From the NCBI GenBank assembly GCA_016704305.1, contig JADJAL010000043.1, positions 1 through 27,432 on the forward strand: a stretch of 27,432 nucleotides of DNA, given 5' to 3'. A model generated the notes under the pieces. That model searched no databases. It had not been told where the DNA came from and saw nothing but the letters and a program-made list of their open reading frames with translations. Positions 16,958 to 26,356 of the stretch are shown piece by piece (within the stretch, counting starts at the first letter, position 1; each line of letters starts with the position of its first letter). The stretch is from Haliea sp. (lineage in GTDB: Bacteria; Pseudomonadota; Gammaproteobacteria; Pseudomonadales; Halieaceae). The translations under genes and the position numbers were made by a program.

Positions 16958-17909
16958 CTACAGCGACTCGAAAATCTTGAGCATTTCCGCCCGCTGCGCC
17001 TGGTCCGGCACGCGACCAAAATTGCCGCGCATATTGTCGGCCATGTGCTTGGGGACGGCGGTCGCCGGGATGATGCGGGTCACCGCCGGGTGCCGAGGAT
17101 GAATTTCAGGAAGAATTGCGCCCAACTGCTGCAGTCCAGCTCGGCGGCGATGGCCGGGGGGGGTGATCGTGCGAGCGGCCGAACAGGGCGCCCATCTGGC
17201 ACGGGCGATTGATCATGGTCGCGATGCCGCGATCCTGCGCCAGCGGCAACAGCGCCTGCTCCGCTTCGCGGTCCTCGATGTTGTAGCTGAACTGCACGAA
17301 ATCCAGCGGCTCAGAGCGCATGATCTCCAGCAACTGATCGTGGTCGCGCCCGTGCGAGGTCGTGATGCCGATGTAGCGCACCTTGCCTTCTCCTTCCACT
17401 GCTTGAGCGTGGCCAGGTGCGTCTGCCAGTCCTGCAGGGTTGTGCACGGCGATCAGGTCAAAGGTTTTGACATTCATGCGCCACGCGGATTCTTCCATCT
17501 GCGCGATCCCGCGCTCCTTGCCGGTGGTCCACACCTTGGTGGCGGCGAACAGCGGCGGTGGTGATTTCATCGCGCGCAACACGTCACCGACACGGGTTTC
17601 CGCGTTGCCGTACATCGGCGAGGAGTCGATCACCTTGCCCTGGGCGGCAAAGAACAGCTGCATCACTTCGGTCAGAGGCGCCAGCGATTCTGCGTCCCCG
17701 GGAATATCGAAAGTGCGGGAGGTACCCATGCCCATCACCGGCAGCAGTTCGCCAGTACTGGGAATCGGGCGCTGGATCAGCGGCAGTGCGACAGGGATCT
17801 CCGGTACTGATGAGGCGGCATCCGGCATGGGTGAGGTGGCGTTAACGCGAAGGGCAGGGTACGCCAGCAGACCGGCGCTCAACTGTACAACCTGGCGACG
17901 TTTGATCAT
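16958..17909 (-). CDS. Tat-exported aldo/keto reductase (3' end frameshifted)
   Basis: An NADP-type (beta/alpha)8 oxidoreductase of the AKR superfamily. The start ATG at 17909 gives MIKRRQVVQLSAGLLAYPAL, a twin-arginine-like signal, so it may act in the periplasm. The AKR tetrad is visible as Asp and Tyr in VIDSSPMYGNAE, Lys in LFAATKVW and His in LIAVHNP, followed by GKVRYIGITTSHGRDHDQL. After a G-run indel near 17155 the C-terminus reads DCSSWAQFFLKFILG, then RIIPATAVPKHMADNMRGNF and ends MLKIFESL with TAG at 16958-16960. Restored length is about 315 residues. It lies 94 bases after the PBP7-like gene and is tightly coupled to the transporter. The substrate is unknown. Confidence 0.85.
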
Positions 17910-18003
17910 GGCGCGGTCCTTCCGGGTGAGTGAGGGGCAGTGTTCCAGTGCGATGGCTGGGGGTCCAAGGCGCTTGTCAGGCACCCGATCGGGTAGCGCC
18001 GCC

Positions 18004-18871
18004 TCAGGCCGCAATCCGCCGACTCAACTGCTCGCCATCATCCACTTGCGCAGCCGGTTGGAATCCTAACGGCGTCAGCTTGCCGAACGAATTCAGCAAC
18101 ACGATGGAGATAGGTTCGCCGTCGATGGTGGCCTGCATCACCAGGCAGCGCCCGGCTTCATTGATGTAGCCGGTTTTGCTGAGCTCGATATGCCACTCCG
18201 GGTTCTTCAGCAGGCGATTGGTGTTGATGAACATCAGCGGGCCGCCCTGCGGGTAGGGGCGCACCTCCCTGTCGGGAGTGGTCGTGGCGGCGGTGATCAA
18301 GGGATAACCGTGGGCGGCGTGCAGCATCCTGGCGAGGTCGCTGGCGGTCGAGACATTGGCCACGTTAAGCCCCGCCGGGTCGGCGAAACGGCTGCTCTGC
18401 ATGCCGAGGCTGGCGGCCTTGGCGTTCCATCTGCGCGATAAAGTGCGTCATGCCACCGGGATACGTCCTGCCGAGCGCGGTGGCGGCGCGATTCTCCGAC
18501 GACATCAGCGCCAGCAGCAGCAACTCGCGGCGCGTCAGCGTCGCGCCCACACCCAGGCGTGAACCGGTCATGCGAATCCGGTCGCGATCGTCCTCGGCGA
18601 TGGTGATGGGTTCATCGAGGTCCAGCGCGGCGTCCAGCACGACCATCGCGGTCATCAGTTTGGTGATGGAGGCGATGGGTCGCACCGTGTCCACATCCTT
18701 CGCGTAGATCTGGTTGCCCTGCGAATCGAGCACGATCGCGGAGGCGGAGTGCAGGCCGGGATTCCCCTGCAGCGCGGCGAACCTGGCGTTGCTGTTGTCT
18801 TCGGCGCTTGCCGCTGTGGCCATGCCTATCAGCAGCACAAGCCCCAGTAGTTTTTTCACGGGCATACGCAT
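18004..18871 (-). CDS. pbpG: D-alanyl-D-alanine endopeptidase, PBP7-like (one frameshift)
   Basis: A periplasmic peptidase S11 (low-molecular-mass penicillin-binding protein) that would cut D-Ala-meso-DAP cross-links in peptidoglycan. ATG at 18871 starts MRMPVKKLLGLVLLIG with a signal peptide cut near ASAEDN. Active-site motifs are SITK (residues 68-71, IASITKLMTAMVVLD), the SxN motif in MSSENRAA (about 125-127), and KTG in ELSKTGYINEAG after the frame break. The break near 18400-18430 divides the gene after GGMTHFIAQM. Restored length is about 288 residues, within the PbpG range, and there is no DacA-type C-terminal domain. The start lies one base after the gpsA stop, so it is translated with gpsA. 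Confidence 0.88.
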
Positions 18872-18872
18872 A

Positions 18873-19877
18873 TCAACCCGGCTCCGACTCGGCACCTGCC
18901 TCTACCCGCAGCAGGCCGCGAAACGCGCGACTGGCCGTGGCGTCGCCCGACAGCACGCGGTACACGTCGCGGGCGATCGGCATCTCCACGCCGTATTGTT
19001 CCGCCAGCGCCATCACTGCCGGCGCGCTCTTGGCGCCCTCTGCCACCATCACCATTTCGCTGATGATTTCCGGCATGTTGCGACCCTGGCCCAATTGGAT
19101 GCCCACGTGGCGATTGCGACTCTGCGGGCTGGTGCAGGTGGCGATCATGTCGCCCATGCCGGCGAGGCCGGAAAAGGTCTCGGCGCGACCGCCCATTGCC
19201 ACGCCGAGGCGCGTGATTTCCGCGAGGCCGCGCGTGATCAGTCCGGCGCGGGTGTTGTCGCCGGCGCCCTGGCCGTCGCCCATGCCGACGGCGATGGCGA
19301 TGATGTTTTTCAGCACGCCGCCGAGTTCACAGCCGATCACGTCGGTATTGGTGTAGATGCGGAACAGGCCGCTTTTGAACACCTTCTGCAGCTCCTGCAC
19401 GATGATCTCGTCTTCCATCGCGATCACGCTGGCTGCCGCCTGCCCCGCCATGATCTCCCGCGCCAGGTTCGGCCCGGTGAGCACGCCGACCGGGTGGCCG
19501 GGCAACACCTCGTTGATGATCTGCGTCATGCGCATGCGCGTGTCCAGTTCCAGCCCCTTGGTCAGGCTGATCACCGGCACCCAGGCGCGGATGTGTTTCT
19601 TCACTTCCAGTAACACGGCGCGAAAATTCTGCGAGGGAATGCCCATCACAATCACATCGGCGTCGTGCACGGCCTCGGCGATGTCATTGGTGGCGACCAA
19701 TTTTTCCGGCAGCGTGGCGCCTGGCAGGTACACCTCGTTCGTGTGCTGCGTGTTGATCTCTGCCACGGTCTCGGGATTGCGCGCCCACAAGATCACCGGT
19801 GCATTGCGGGTGACCAGCGCCGCCACCGTCGTGCCCCAGGAGCCGCCGCCGAGGACGGCGACATTCAGTTCTGTCAT
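18873..19877 (-). CDS. gpsA: glycerol-3-phosphate dehydrogenase [NAD(P)+] GpsA
   Basis: Reduces dihydroxyacetone phosphate to sn-glycerol-3-phosphate in the cytosol, the entry step of glycerophospholipid synthesis. The 334-residue frame is intact and of normal length. It has the dinucleotide-binding AVLGGGSWGTT, then VISLTKGLELDT, VLTGPNLAREI, the catalytic lysine region GCELGGVLKNIIAIAVGMGDG (split here as GCELGGVLKN plus IIAIAVGMGDG), and PQSRNRHVG. AGGAGA at 19884-19889 lies six bases before the ATG. It sits between the acyltransferase that uses its product and the PBP7-like gene. In most gammaproteobacteria gpsA lies near secB or cysE, so this position beside plsB and plsC is functionally sensible but less common. 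Confidence 0.96.
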   Translation of the reverse strand: MTELNVAVLGGGSWGTTVAALVTRNAPVILWARNPETVAEINTQHTNEVYLPGATLPEKLVATNDIAEAVHDADVIVMGIPSQNFRAVLLEVKKHIRAWVPVISLTKGLELDTRMRMTQIINEVLPGHPVGVLTGPNLAREIMAGQAAASVIAMEDEIIVQELQKVFKSGLFRIYTNTDVIGCELGGVLKNIIAIAVGMGDGQGAGDNTRAGLITRGLAEITRLGVAMGGRAETFSGLAGMGDMIATCTSPQSRNRHVGIQLGQGRNMPEIISEMVMVAEGAKSAPAVMALAEQYGVEMPIARDVYRVLSGDATASRAFRGLLRVEAGAESEPG

Positions 19878-19941
19878 GGTGTTTCTCCTGTAAACGAACC
19901 GTCAGCCGCTGCGCGGACAGACGTGTATCGCCGTGTGCATC

Positions 19942-22269
19942 CTAACTGCCGCGACTGACCAAACCAATAGCGCGGATCAGCTCCAGCCGCCGCAGCAGGT
20001 CGCGCAGCTGGCGCGCCTGTTCCCGCCGCCGCTCGGAGAGATTCGGCTCGCGTGCGTCGGTGAGCCGTCGGCTCTGCAGCATTTATATCCGTTGCGGAAC
20101 AGCATTTGCCGATGGACGCCTCGCTGCTGATGCGGCGCTGCAGGTAAGCCTGGCGGCCGAACTTGAGCGCGTTGCTGACGCAGGCTTCCTCCTCCAGCGT
20201 TTCGGCATGCTCCATTCGCGCCGCCAGCGCGGTGACCACCGAGTAGGCCTCGGCGTAAATCAGCAGCGTCACGTGCGAGACCAGCGGGATCATGCGGTTG
20301 AACAATTGCGTGAATCCGACGGTGCCCCGGCTCAGCACGGTGGGCCAGTCCTTGTCGTAGCGATCCAGCTCCTCGCGTATCTGGCGGTGAAACTCTTCGG
20401 TGGGCGCGTAGAAAAACTCGAACTTGAACAAATCGCGCAGCTGGTCCACCTCGGCCCAGAACACCTCCAGCGCATTGGGCCCTCGTTTTCACTGGCTTTG
20501 AGCATTGCCAGCTCGATGATCGCCTTGTTGACGAAAAAGTGGATTACGGTGTTGCGGTAATAACTCGCCACCATGCTGGTCCATACCGATGCCGTACACG
20601 GCTTCCTGCCCTTCGTCATAGCGCGTGACGATGCCTCGTCGAGCATGATGCCGATCAGGTCCGGCAGCTGGTCGGCGTAGGCCGGATCGAAATCCTTCGA
20701 GATGCGCAGGTTCCGCTCCTGCGCCCAGCGCAGCAGCGCGCAGGTCGGCGAGCACTTCATTGTGGTGAAGGCGCCTTGGGCGCAGCGCCCAGCAGGCTCA
20801 TCGTCACCAGTGAGGGGAACGTGATGGCAGTGACGTGGTTCGCTTCCACGGCGACCTCGAACGCGATCTTGGACAGCGCCAGTTTGTCGTCCGGGTCCGG
20901 CGCGCGCTCCAGCACCACGGGCTCGCCGATATCCACGTAGATCTTGCCCATCGGCCGCGCTAGGCTGCGGATATAGCCGATCAGCCAGCGCAACGATTCG
21001 GCGCCTTTGCCCTGGCTGGTCTGCTCGGTCGCGTACTCCTCGACATCGCGGATCAGGTCGTAGCTGATGGAAATGGGGATGATGTGGATATTCCTGGCGT
21101 CGGTGGCGTGGCAAGCTTCCAGCACGTATTTGAGCAGCCCGTAGCGCGGCGGCATCAGTTTGCCCAGGCGCGAACGCGTGCCTTCGAAGGCCCAGTTCAT
21201 CGGAAGCGTTTTCCATCAGGTAGCCGACGTAATGGCGCAGTGTGAGCTTGTACAACTCGTTATCCTGGAAGCTGCGGCGGATGAAAATGGCGCCGGCGCG
21301 ATGCAGCAGGAAACCCAGCCCGGGAAAATTCAGGTTGGCGCCGCCGAACATGTGCGGCATCGGGAAGTCGTTGTCGTACAACAGTTTGGGCACCACCATG
21401 CCGTCGAGGTAGGTCTTGTGCGTCCACAACAACATCGAGGGATATTCGCGCACCAGCTGGCGCATTTTTTCGACATCCGCCTGGTCGCACACCAGCTCCT
21501 TTTCGTAGCCGAGGCCGAGGCAAAATTGTTGAAGCGGGCGTAGAAATCCAGCCAGAAGGTGCGCGGGCGCGACACCATTTCCTGCATGTACGTGGCCGCT
21601 TCCTTTACCAGTTGCGCCCGGGGCGTGCCGCTTTGCTCAGCCAGCCTGTCCAGCGCCTCGTTGTAGGCGCGGCTGGCCAGCAGGCTGGCCGCCACCTGGC
21701 GCGGCACCTTTGTAACGGCTGCCCTGCAGGCGCCGTTCGGCGAGATCCAGCACCACGACGGCCTGGCGCGCGACGAAGTCGGCGAACTCGCGCGCCGCAT
21801 CGCTGTTTTGCGCCTCGTGCCCCTGCTCGAACCGCGCGCGCAGATTGGCCACCGTATCTGGCGCGCCGCGCAGCAGGTGCATGCGTTCCGGCGCTCTCCT
21901 TGAGAATCCTGCGCGCACGCCGGATGCCGGGGTGGCGCGGGTCACCGAGTATCAGGTCGCGTACTCGCGGCCCCGAGTTGATCGCCTCCGCAGACGGCAA
22001 CCAGGTCACGCGCAGGGGAATGATGAGGGTATCGGCCGGCAGCGCCAGCGCGGTGAGCAACGGTGTGCTGTCCAGGGCGCGCTGTTCGTCGCGCAGGTCC
22101 AGGTTGACCTGCGGGCGCCCTCGGCGCTTGTAGCGTTGCGGTGGCGCTGTATCCATCCGCTCAGCAGTTCGCGTTCAAATTTGTTATGCGTATCGAGCAG
22201 GAAGAGAATTTTCTGTTGTTCATCCTGCGGCCAGGGATTGCACGCGTCGTATTTGCTGTTCAGGTCCAC
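19942..22269 (-). CDS. plsB: glycerol-3-phosphate 1-O-acyltransferase, PlsB type (heavily frameshifted)
   Basis: Acylates position 1 of sn-glycerol-3-phosphate at the inner membrane. GTG at 22269 starts VDLNSKYDACNPWPQDEQQK and leads to ILFLLDTHNKFERELLSGWI. Acyltransferase blocks follow in pieces: block I WTHKTYLDGMVVPKLL (HxxxxD), block II GAIFIRRSFQDNELYK, block III MNWAFEGTRSRLGKLMPP and block IV IHIIPISISYDLIRDVEEYA. The tail ends RRLELIRAIGLVSRGS with TAG at 19942-19944. Total length of about 775-780 residues fits PlsB, and the N-terminal region resembles the actinobacterial PlsB2-like subgroup. At least seven indels are present (for example near 22140, 21890, 21510, 21207, 20760, 20480 and 20090). 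It is followed 64 bases later by gpsA. Identity is sure; the frame is not. Confidence 0.88.
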
Positions 22270-22283
22270 GCCTGTTGATCCTT
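22270..22283 (-). promoter_or_regulatory. ribosome binding site deciding the plsB start
   Basis: The minus strand reads AAGGA (22279-22283) nine bases before GTG at 22269. This favours a separate plsB start, although the upstream frame runs into plsB without a stop. Confidence 0.5.
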
Positions 22284-22286
22284 CTG

Positions 22287-23966
22287 TTAGCTGGCCCGCT
22301 GCTTGGCGCGTGGATTTACCGGAAGACGTCGCCTTCAGTTTGGGTCGCACCGGCCTGGTTGCCTTCTTGCGCAGGGCAGGCGCTTTTTTCGCGCCGGGTG
22401 TTGCGGTGGTTTTGGCCTTTTAGAGCGCTTGTCTTTGGACTTCTCCTTGTCTACGTCCTTGTCCTTGCGTTTGCCAGGGGTCTTTCTTGCCGATCTTCGC
22501 GGGTTGCGCCCGGCTTCGCTGCAGGTGGGTGCTCTTCCGGCTGACCCAGCACGCGGGCGAACATATTGCGCACCTCGCGCACATGTTCGTCGATGGTTTC
22601 CACGCGCCAGCGGCTGGTGTCGACCGGCGGCAGCACTTCCACCTCGACGGTGGCGGGACGGAACACGAAATCGCCCTTGGGCGCGACATCGCCCGAGTTG
22701 TGGATGACGATGGGTACGATCGGTACGCCCGCCTGCATCGCCAGGTGGAATGCGCCTTTTTGAAGGGCGCCATTTTGGGTGATACCGTGCGCGTGCCCTC
22801 CGGTGCAACACCACGGATTTGCCGCCCTTGCGCATCGCGTCCACCAGCGGTTGCATCGCGTTGATCGCGCTCTTGCCGTCGGCGCGATCGATGAACACCA
22901 CGCCACCCAATTCCATGACCATGCCGATGATCGGGCTCTCTTTCTTGATTTCCTGCTCTGCCCACGCCGGCGATATCGCGTCGCAGCAGTTTGGCGGCGA
23001 TCACCACATCGGCCTTGCTCTGGTGATTGAACACGAACACGGCCGGGCGATGCGACCACAGGTGCTCCTCGCCCTTCACGCGGATATCCATGCCGATGAG
23101 CGCGGTGGCGGTGTCGGCAAACAGCGAGAAGGAAAAGTTTTGCGATTCGCGCCGCGAACCGGTCAGCGCGTACACCGGCAGGCCCGCCTATGAACGAGGT
23201 CACCAGCGAGCTGGTGGCGGCCACGGAGCGCACGAACTGTGTCGCGGTGGGGCGGCCGCGACCGCCGAATTTCGCGATGGGCCACTGCCTGGCGCGGGCG
23301 ATGCGGTCGAGTTTTCGCGCGCTGGGGTTCAGGGCGCGGGGATGGCCGACGCGCTCCAGCAGCAGGAGGTCATCCGTGCTATCGGAGTAGAAAAAGCTCC
23401 CATCCAGGTCGGCGCGGTACTGCTTTGCGAGGGTTTCAGCTGCCGTCACTTTGCCCTGCCCGAAACAGGTTGGGCTGATCACGCCGCCGGTGAATTTGCC
23501 ACCCAGCACTTCCAGCTGCGTGCACAGCACATGCTCTATGCCGAGGTCTGCGGCAGCGGGCTCCACCTGGTACGGCGTGGCGGAGGAGATGATCGCGACG
23601 GTATGGCCCCTCGCCTGGTGCGCCGCCACCAGGGCGCGGGATTCCGGGTAGATCAGGCGCGCAATCTGCTTCGTGTAGAGCTTGCGCCCGAGTTCGTGAT
23701 AGGTCTCCTCTCGACGCCGCGCATGAATTGCGCGTTGATTGCCATCATGCCGGAGAAGCCAGATTGCCGAGCCCAAAGTTGGCCATTGCCCGCATCAATT
23801 CGATAAACTGCGCGGGCGACAGGTCGCCGCGTTTCAGTTGCTCGCGGATAAATGTGGTGGCGGAATACCCGGCGATCACGGTGCCATCGAAATCGAAGAT
23901 CGCAAGCACGCGCGGGCCCTTGGGAGATTTCTCGATTTCGCTTATCAATTGTGTCATCGGGCTCAT
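22287..23966 (-). CDS. bifunctional HAD-IB phosphatase / 1-acylglycerol-3-phosphate acyltransferase (PlsC), frameshifted
   Basis: An N-terminal HAD-superfamily IB phosphatase is fused to a PlsC-type acyltransferase that would make phosphatidic acid from lysophosphatidic acid. The ATG at 23966 has AAGGAT (23972-23977) before it and starts MSPMTQLISEIEK. HAD motifs are LAIFDFDGTVIAGYSATTF, VAIISSATPYQVEPAAADLG and FFYSDSTDDLLLL. PlsC motifs are VFVFNHQSKADVVIAAKLL (HxxxxD), LGGVVFIDRADG and PEGTRTVSPKMAPFKKG. A Lys-rich tail follows (KRKDKDVDKEKSKDKRSK, then ATPGAKKAPALRKKATRP). The TAA at 22287-22289 is a possible stop but lies in another frame. At least five indels occur. About 500-550 residues is normal for this fusion. 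It is the first gene of the phospholipid operon. Confidence 0.85.
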
Positions 23967-24033
23967 GGCGCATCCTTATTCTTTCACGGAAGCATAACGT
24001 ATTCCGACGCCCTGCGGGTGTCCCTTAGACAAG

Positions 24034-24070
24034 CAAAAAAACGCCGTCACAACGCAAGCAGTGATGGCGC
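24034..24070 (-). terminator. intrinsic terminator on the minus strand
   Basis: The minus strand reads GCGCCATCAC, a ten-base loop, then GTGACGGCGT followed by seven T in all (24035-24041). The stem pairs nine of ten positions with one A/C mismatch and one G/T wobble. It lies 68 bases before the start codon of the HAD-PlsC gene, on the same strand. It therefore ends either a transcript from a small upstream unit or the operon's own leader. Confidence 0.7.
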
Positions 24071-24189
24071 TATTAGGTAAAGCCCGGTGATGTTGTGTGC
24101 CTGGTGTTGCTGATCCGACCCGCAAAAATCGGATACTGTCCCTTGGCGGCAATGTCTCTGACAAACACTTGCCAGCTTTCCCTAAGAGG

Positions 24190-24233
24190 GTGTCGGTTGC
24201 CCTCAATTGGTAGCGTCACCCATCAACCGACAC
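24190..24233. repeat. 10-base perfect inverted repeat
   Basis: GTGTCGGTTG (24190-24199) and CAACCGACAC (24224-24233) are exact complements with a 24-base loop, inside which GGTAGC and GTCACCC are found. It could form an RNA hairpin in a minus-strand leader, or be an operator or the end of a small mobile element. Confidence 0.7.
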
Positions 24234-24239
24234 GGTTTG

Positions 24240-24325
24240 AGTATAGGCAGCATGTTTTGATGCGCAAGAAATAACTATATGATATGTTTTTATTTATAAA
24301 AATAACCTTTGGTTATTATATGGTG
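24240..24325. promoter_or_regulatory. AT-rich island with palindrome and minus-strand -10-like box
   Basis: Roughly 85 bases are strikingly AT-rich in an otherwise GC-rich window. AATAACC-TTT-GGTTATT (24301-24317) is a perfect palindrome with seven-base arms, suited to a dimeric repressor. TATAAT on the minus strand (24317-24322) abuts it. No matching -35 with good spacing was found, so the promoter call is tentative. Confidence 0.35.
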
Positions 24326-24433
24326 GTTCCGTTCAGGTAATTGTTGCCGCACCGGCATGCGCTTGCGGTCGACAACCCATTAATGCCTGTTGTACTTTGA
24401 TCATCCGCAACAACGTTAAGGCAACGTCCACTG

Positions 24434-26285
24434 ATGTCCCTCCGAACGCAACGGCGCAGTGGCCGCGACGCAATAGCGCCACAGACGGCCGTTGTGGTGG
24501 CTGCCCGCGTTCAGTTTGCTTGGAAAACTCGTTTACGTGCTTGCGTTCACGGACATCCATCCACACTATCTGTTTAGCGACTTTGGCGGCTACGGAGCGC
24601 GCCATGCAGCGCTACTAGGGCGTGGATCGTGATGAGTTCCTGGGCCGTGTGGCCGCCAACGGCGCACATCTTCCGGAGCCGGCTTTTTTTCACGTCATCG
24701 ACGCGTTGGGATTGCGTCACTGGCGCTGGAAACAGTGCTGACCGTCAACAGTTCTCCTGTCGACCGCTGGAGTCGCGTGTTTCATGCAGCATCACGCGGC
24801 GACCAGATCCATCCAGTCGTGCCGCGTTGGTTGTTGCGACGGTGTATGCGGTTGGTACCCGCTTGTGTATTTCAACGCCTCTTGATGTCGGAGCATCCGG
24901 CGACCGCCGCGCTGTTGTTCGCTGCTGCGGCTGTTGGTGCGATTTCGGCTACCCGGCGCCGCTGCTGGCCGGTGGCGTGCTAGTGGCCTGGTATGCGCCA
25001 GCCTTTGGACCGATGCGCGCTCCCGGCTGCGGTCTGTTCGTGTTGCTGGGCGGCCTTTCTGAGCGAAGGAGCGTCAAACACGGCGGCGCGTTTTCGATTG
25101 GCTTTGTCGTCGTCATCGCGGCCATCGCAGCCGAGGTGAACCGTATTCCAATGGCCAGCTGCTCGGCCTGTCGGCCAACGGCGGCGTCAATTTACTTTGC
25201 ACAGTGTCGCACGCTAAGTCGTGGCAGCCAGGCGCGGGCGCAACCTACCGGGCTGATTCCGCCTGCGACCGCGGATCGGCTCGGAGAACGGGCGCATCGT
25301 CGGGAAGCGGTCGTTCCATGACCAGGCATTCTTTTCCGATCTCGGTTGGCAGTGCGTGCGCGCGCAGCTGGATTTGTGGTGGCGCAACTTCTTGAAGCCG
25401 CATCGATCTGTTCCTCGGCCCGCTTTTCCCCTCGGCGTACAGCGCAATTGGCTTCGCGAACTGCTGCCGGTGTTTCAATGGGCTGCGCTGGTCGTCGCAC
25501 CGCGCCATTAGGTTTCGTGGCGGCGCGCCATGCGCGACGACGTCGAATTGCCGCGCTGCTGGGAGGCGTGGTCGCCGCCGGCGTTCGCGACCCAATACGC
25601 CTTCAACGCGGAGCATCGCTATCTCTACCCCGTCTTCGGTTTGCTTCTGGCGCTGGTGGCGGAGTGTTGTCTGGGTGTACCGGCCTGGCCGAAGACGCGC
25701 GTGGCGCTACCGCTTACGGTGCGGTGGTCGGCAAATCCCTTGGCGTGGTTGTCGGCGCGCATGTGGTATGGCAGCGGGTGAAGACGCCTCGAGCGAATTG
25801 AAGCGCAGTGGCATCAGCGCAAAGGCGTTTTCAGCGAATCGCAGCCTGCGATTGATGGCCAGTTCGGCGTCGATAGATGGAGAGATTCCCGCCGAGTGGA
25901 CGCCCAGGCACCCAGCGCACGGTGACAGTCGAAGGCATGCCCGAGATGCGCAATGGCGATCCACGTTTTACGACCTGGGTCTTGACGTTGCAACGGCTGG
26001 CCGCTTCGAGTTTATCGTGGTGTCAGGGCGATGGATTCGAATTCGAGCATCGATGAGCGATCTGTCGCATCGCGCCGTCAGGAGCATCCTTATCGCGCCA
26101 CGCACGCAGACCGAGTCTCTGCGGGCCGGCACCGTTATTCACCGCCGTATCATCAGGCACCGACGCACTCGGCGTGACCGCCACCTGGCGGCGCGCGCCG
26201 GAAGAGGGGGTTCCTGACGCCCGCCGTCGGCCTGCGCGATGTGGGCGACAGCGGAGACGGCGTGCGCTTTCCTGCCGCCGGGTGA
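24434..26285 (+). pseudogene. membrane glycosyltransferase-like gene, severely frame-broken
   Basis: Scattered pieces in all three forward frames assemble into a polytopic membrane protein resembling uncharacterised GT39/GT-C enzymes. Possible start ATG at 24434 (MSLRTQRRSGRDA), then QFAWKTRL, DEFLGRVAANGAHLPEPAFF, HVIDALGLRHWRW, ATVYAVGT, LMSEHPATAALLFAAAAVG, GQLLGLSANGGVNF, DQAFFSDLGWQCVRAQLDL and FNAEHRYLYPVFGLLLALVA (about 25602-25661). Past 25800 coding-like text continues without a known motif (LGVTATWRR, then GFLTPAVGLRDVGDSGDG) to TGA at 26283-26285. The downstream part could be a separate gene. More than ten indels are needed. I cannot tell whether this is decay or poor sequence. Family is inferred from composition and the local pattern only. 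Confidence 0.4.
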
Positions 26286-26356
26286 CTGCGGCGTCACACG
26301 CCAGGCGGGTGAGCTTCGCTTTGGAAAACAGTCGGCCCTGCTCGCTCCAACTGGCG

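Larger units (their letters stand above)
23967..24433. other. divergent regulatory/noncoding region before the phospholipid operon
   Basis: No gene is supported in these 467 bases. They contain, in minus-strand order, an AT-rich island with a TATAAT at 24317-24322, a perfect palindrome (24301-24317), a 10-base inverted repeat (24190-24233) and an intrinsic terminator (24034-24070). The stretch around 24125-24145 contains the minus-strand motif GGGACAGTATCCGATTTTTG. This is reminiscent of intergenic repeats linked to REP/RAYT elements, but I cannot confirm this. Confidence 0.55.

Noticed and set aside
24100..24240. Integron attC site or c-di-GMP riboswitch
   Set aside because: The stem lacks the R-core GTTRRRY/RYYYAAC pair of attC. 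The sequence does not match the conserved GEMM riboswitch positions.
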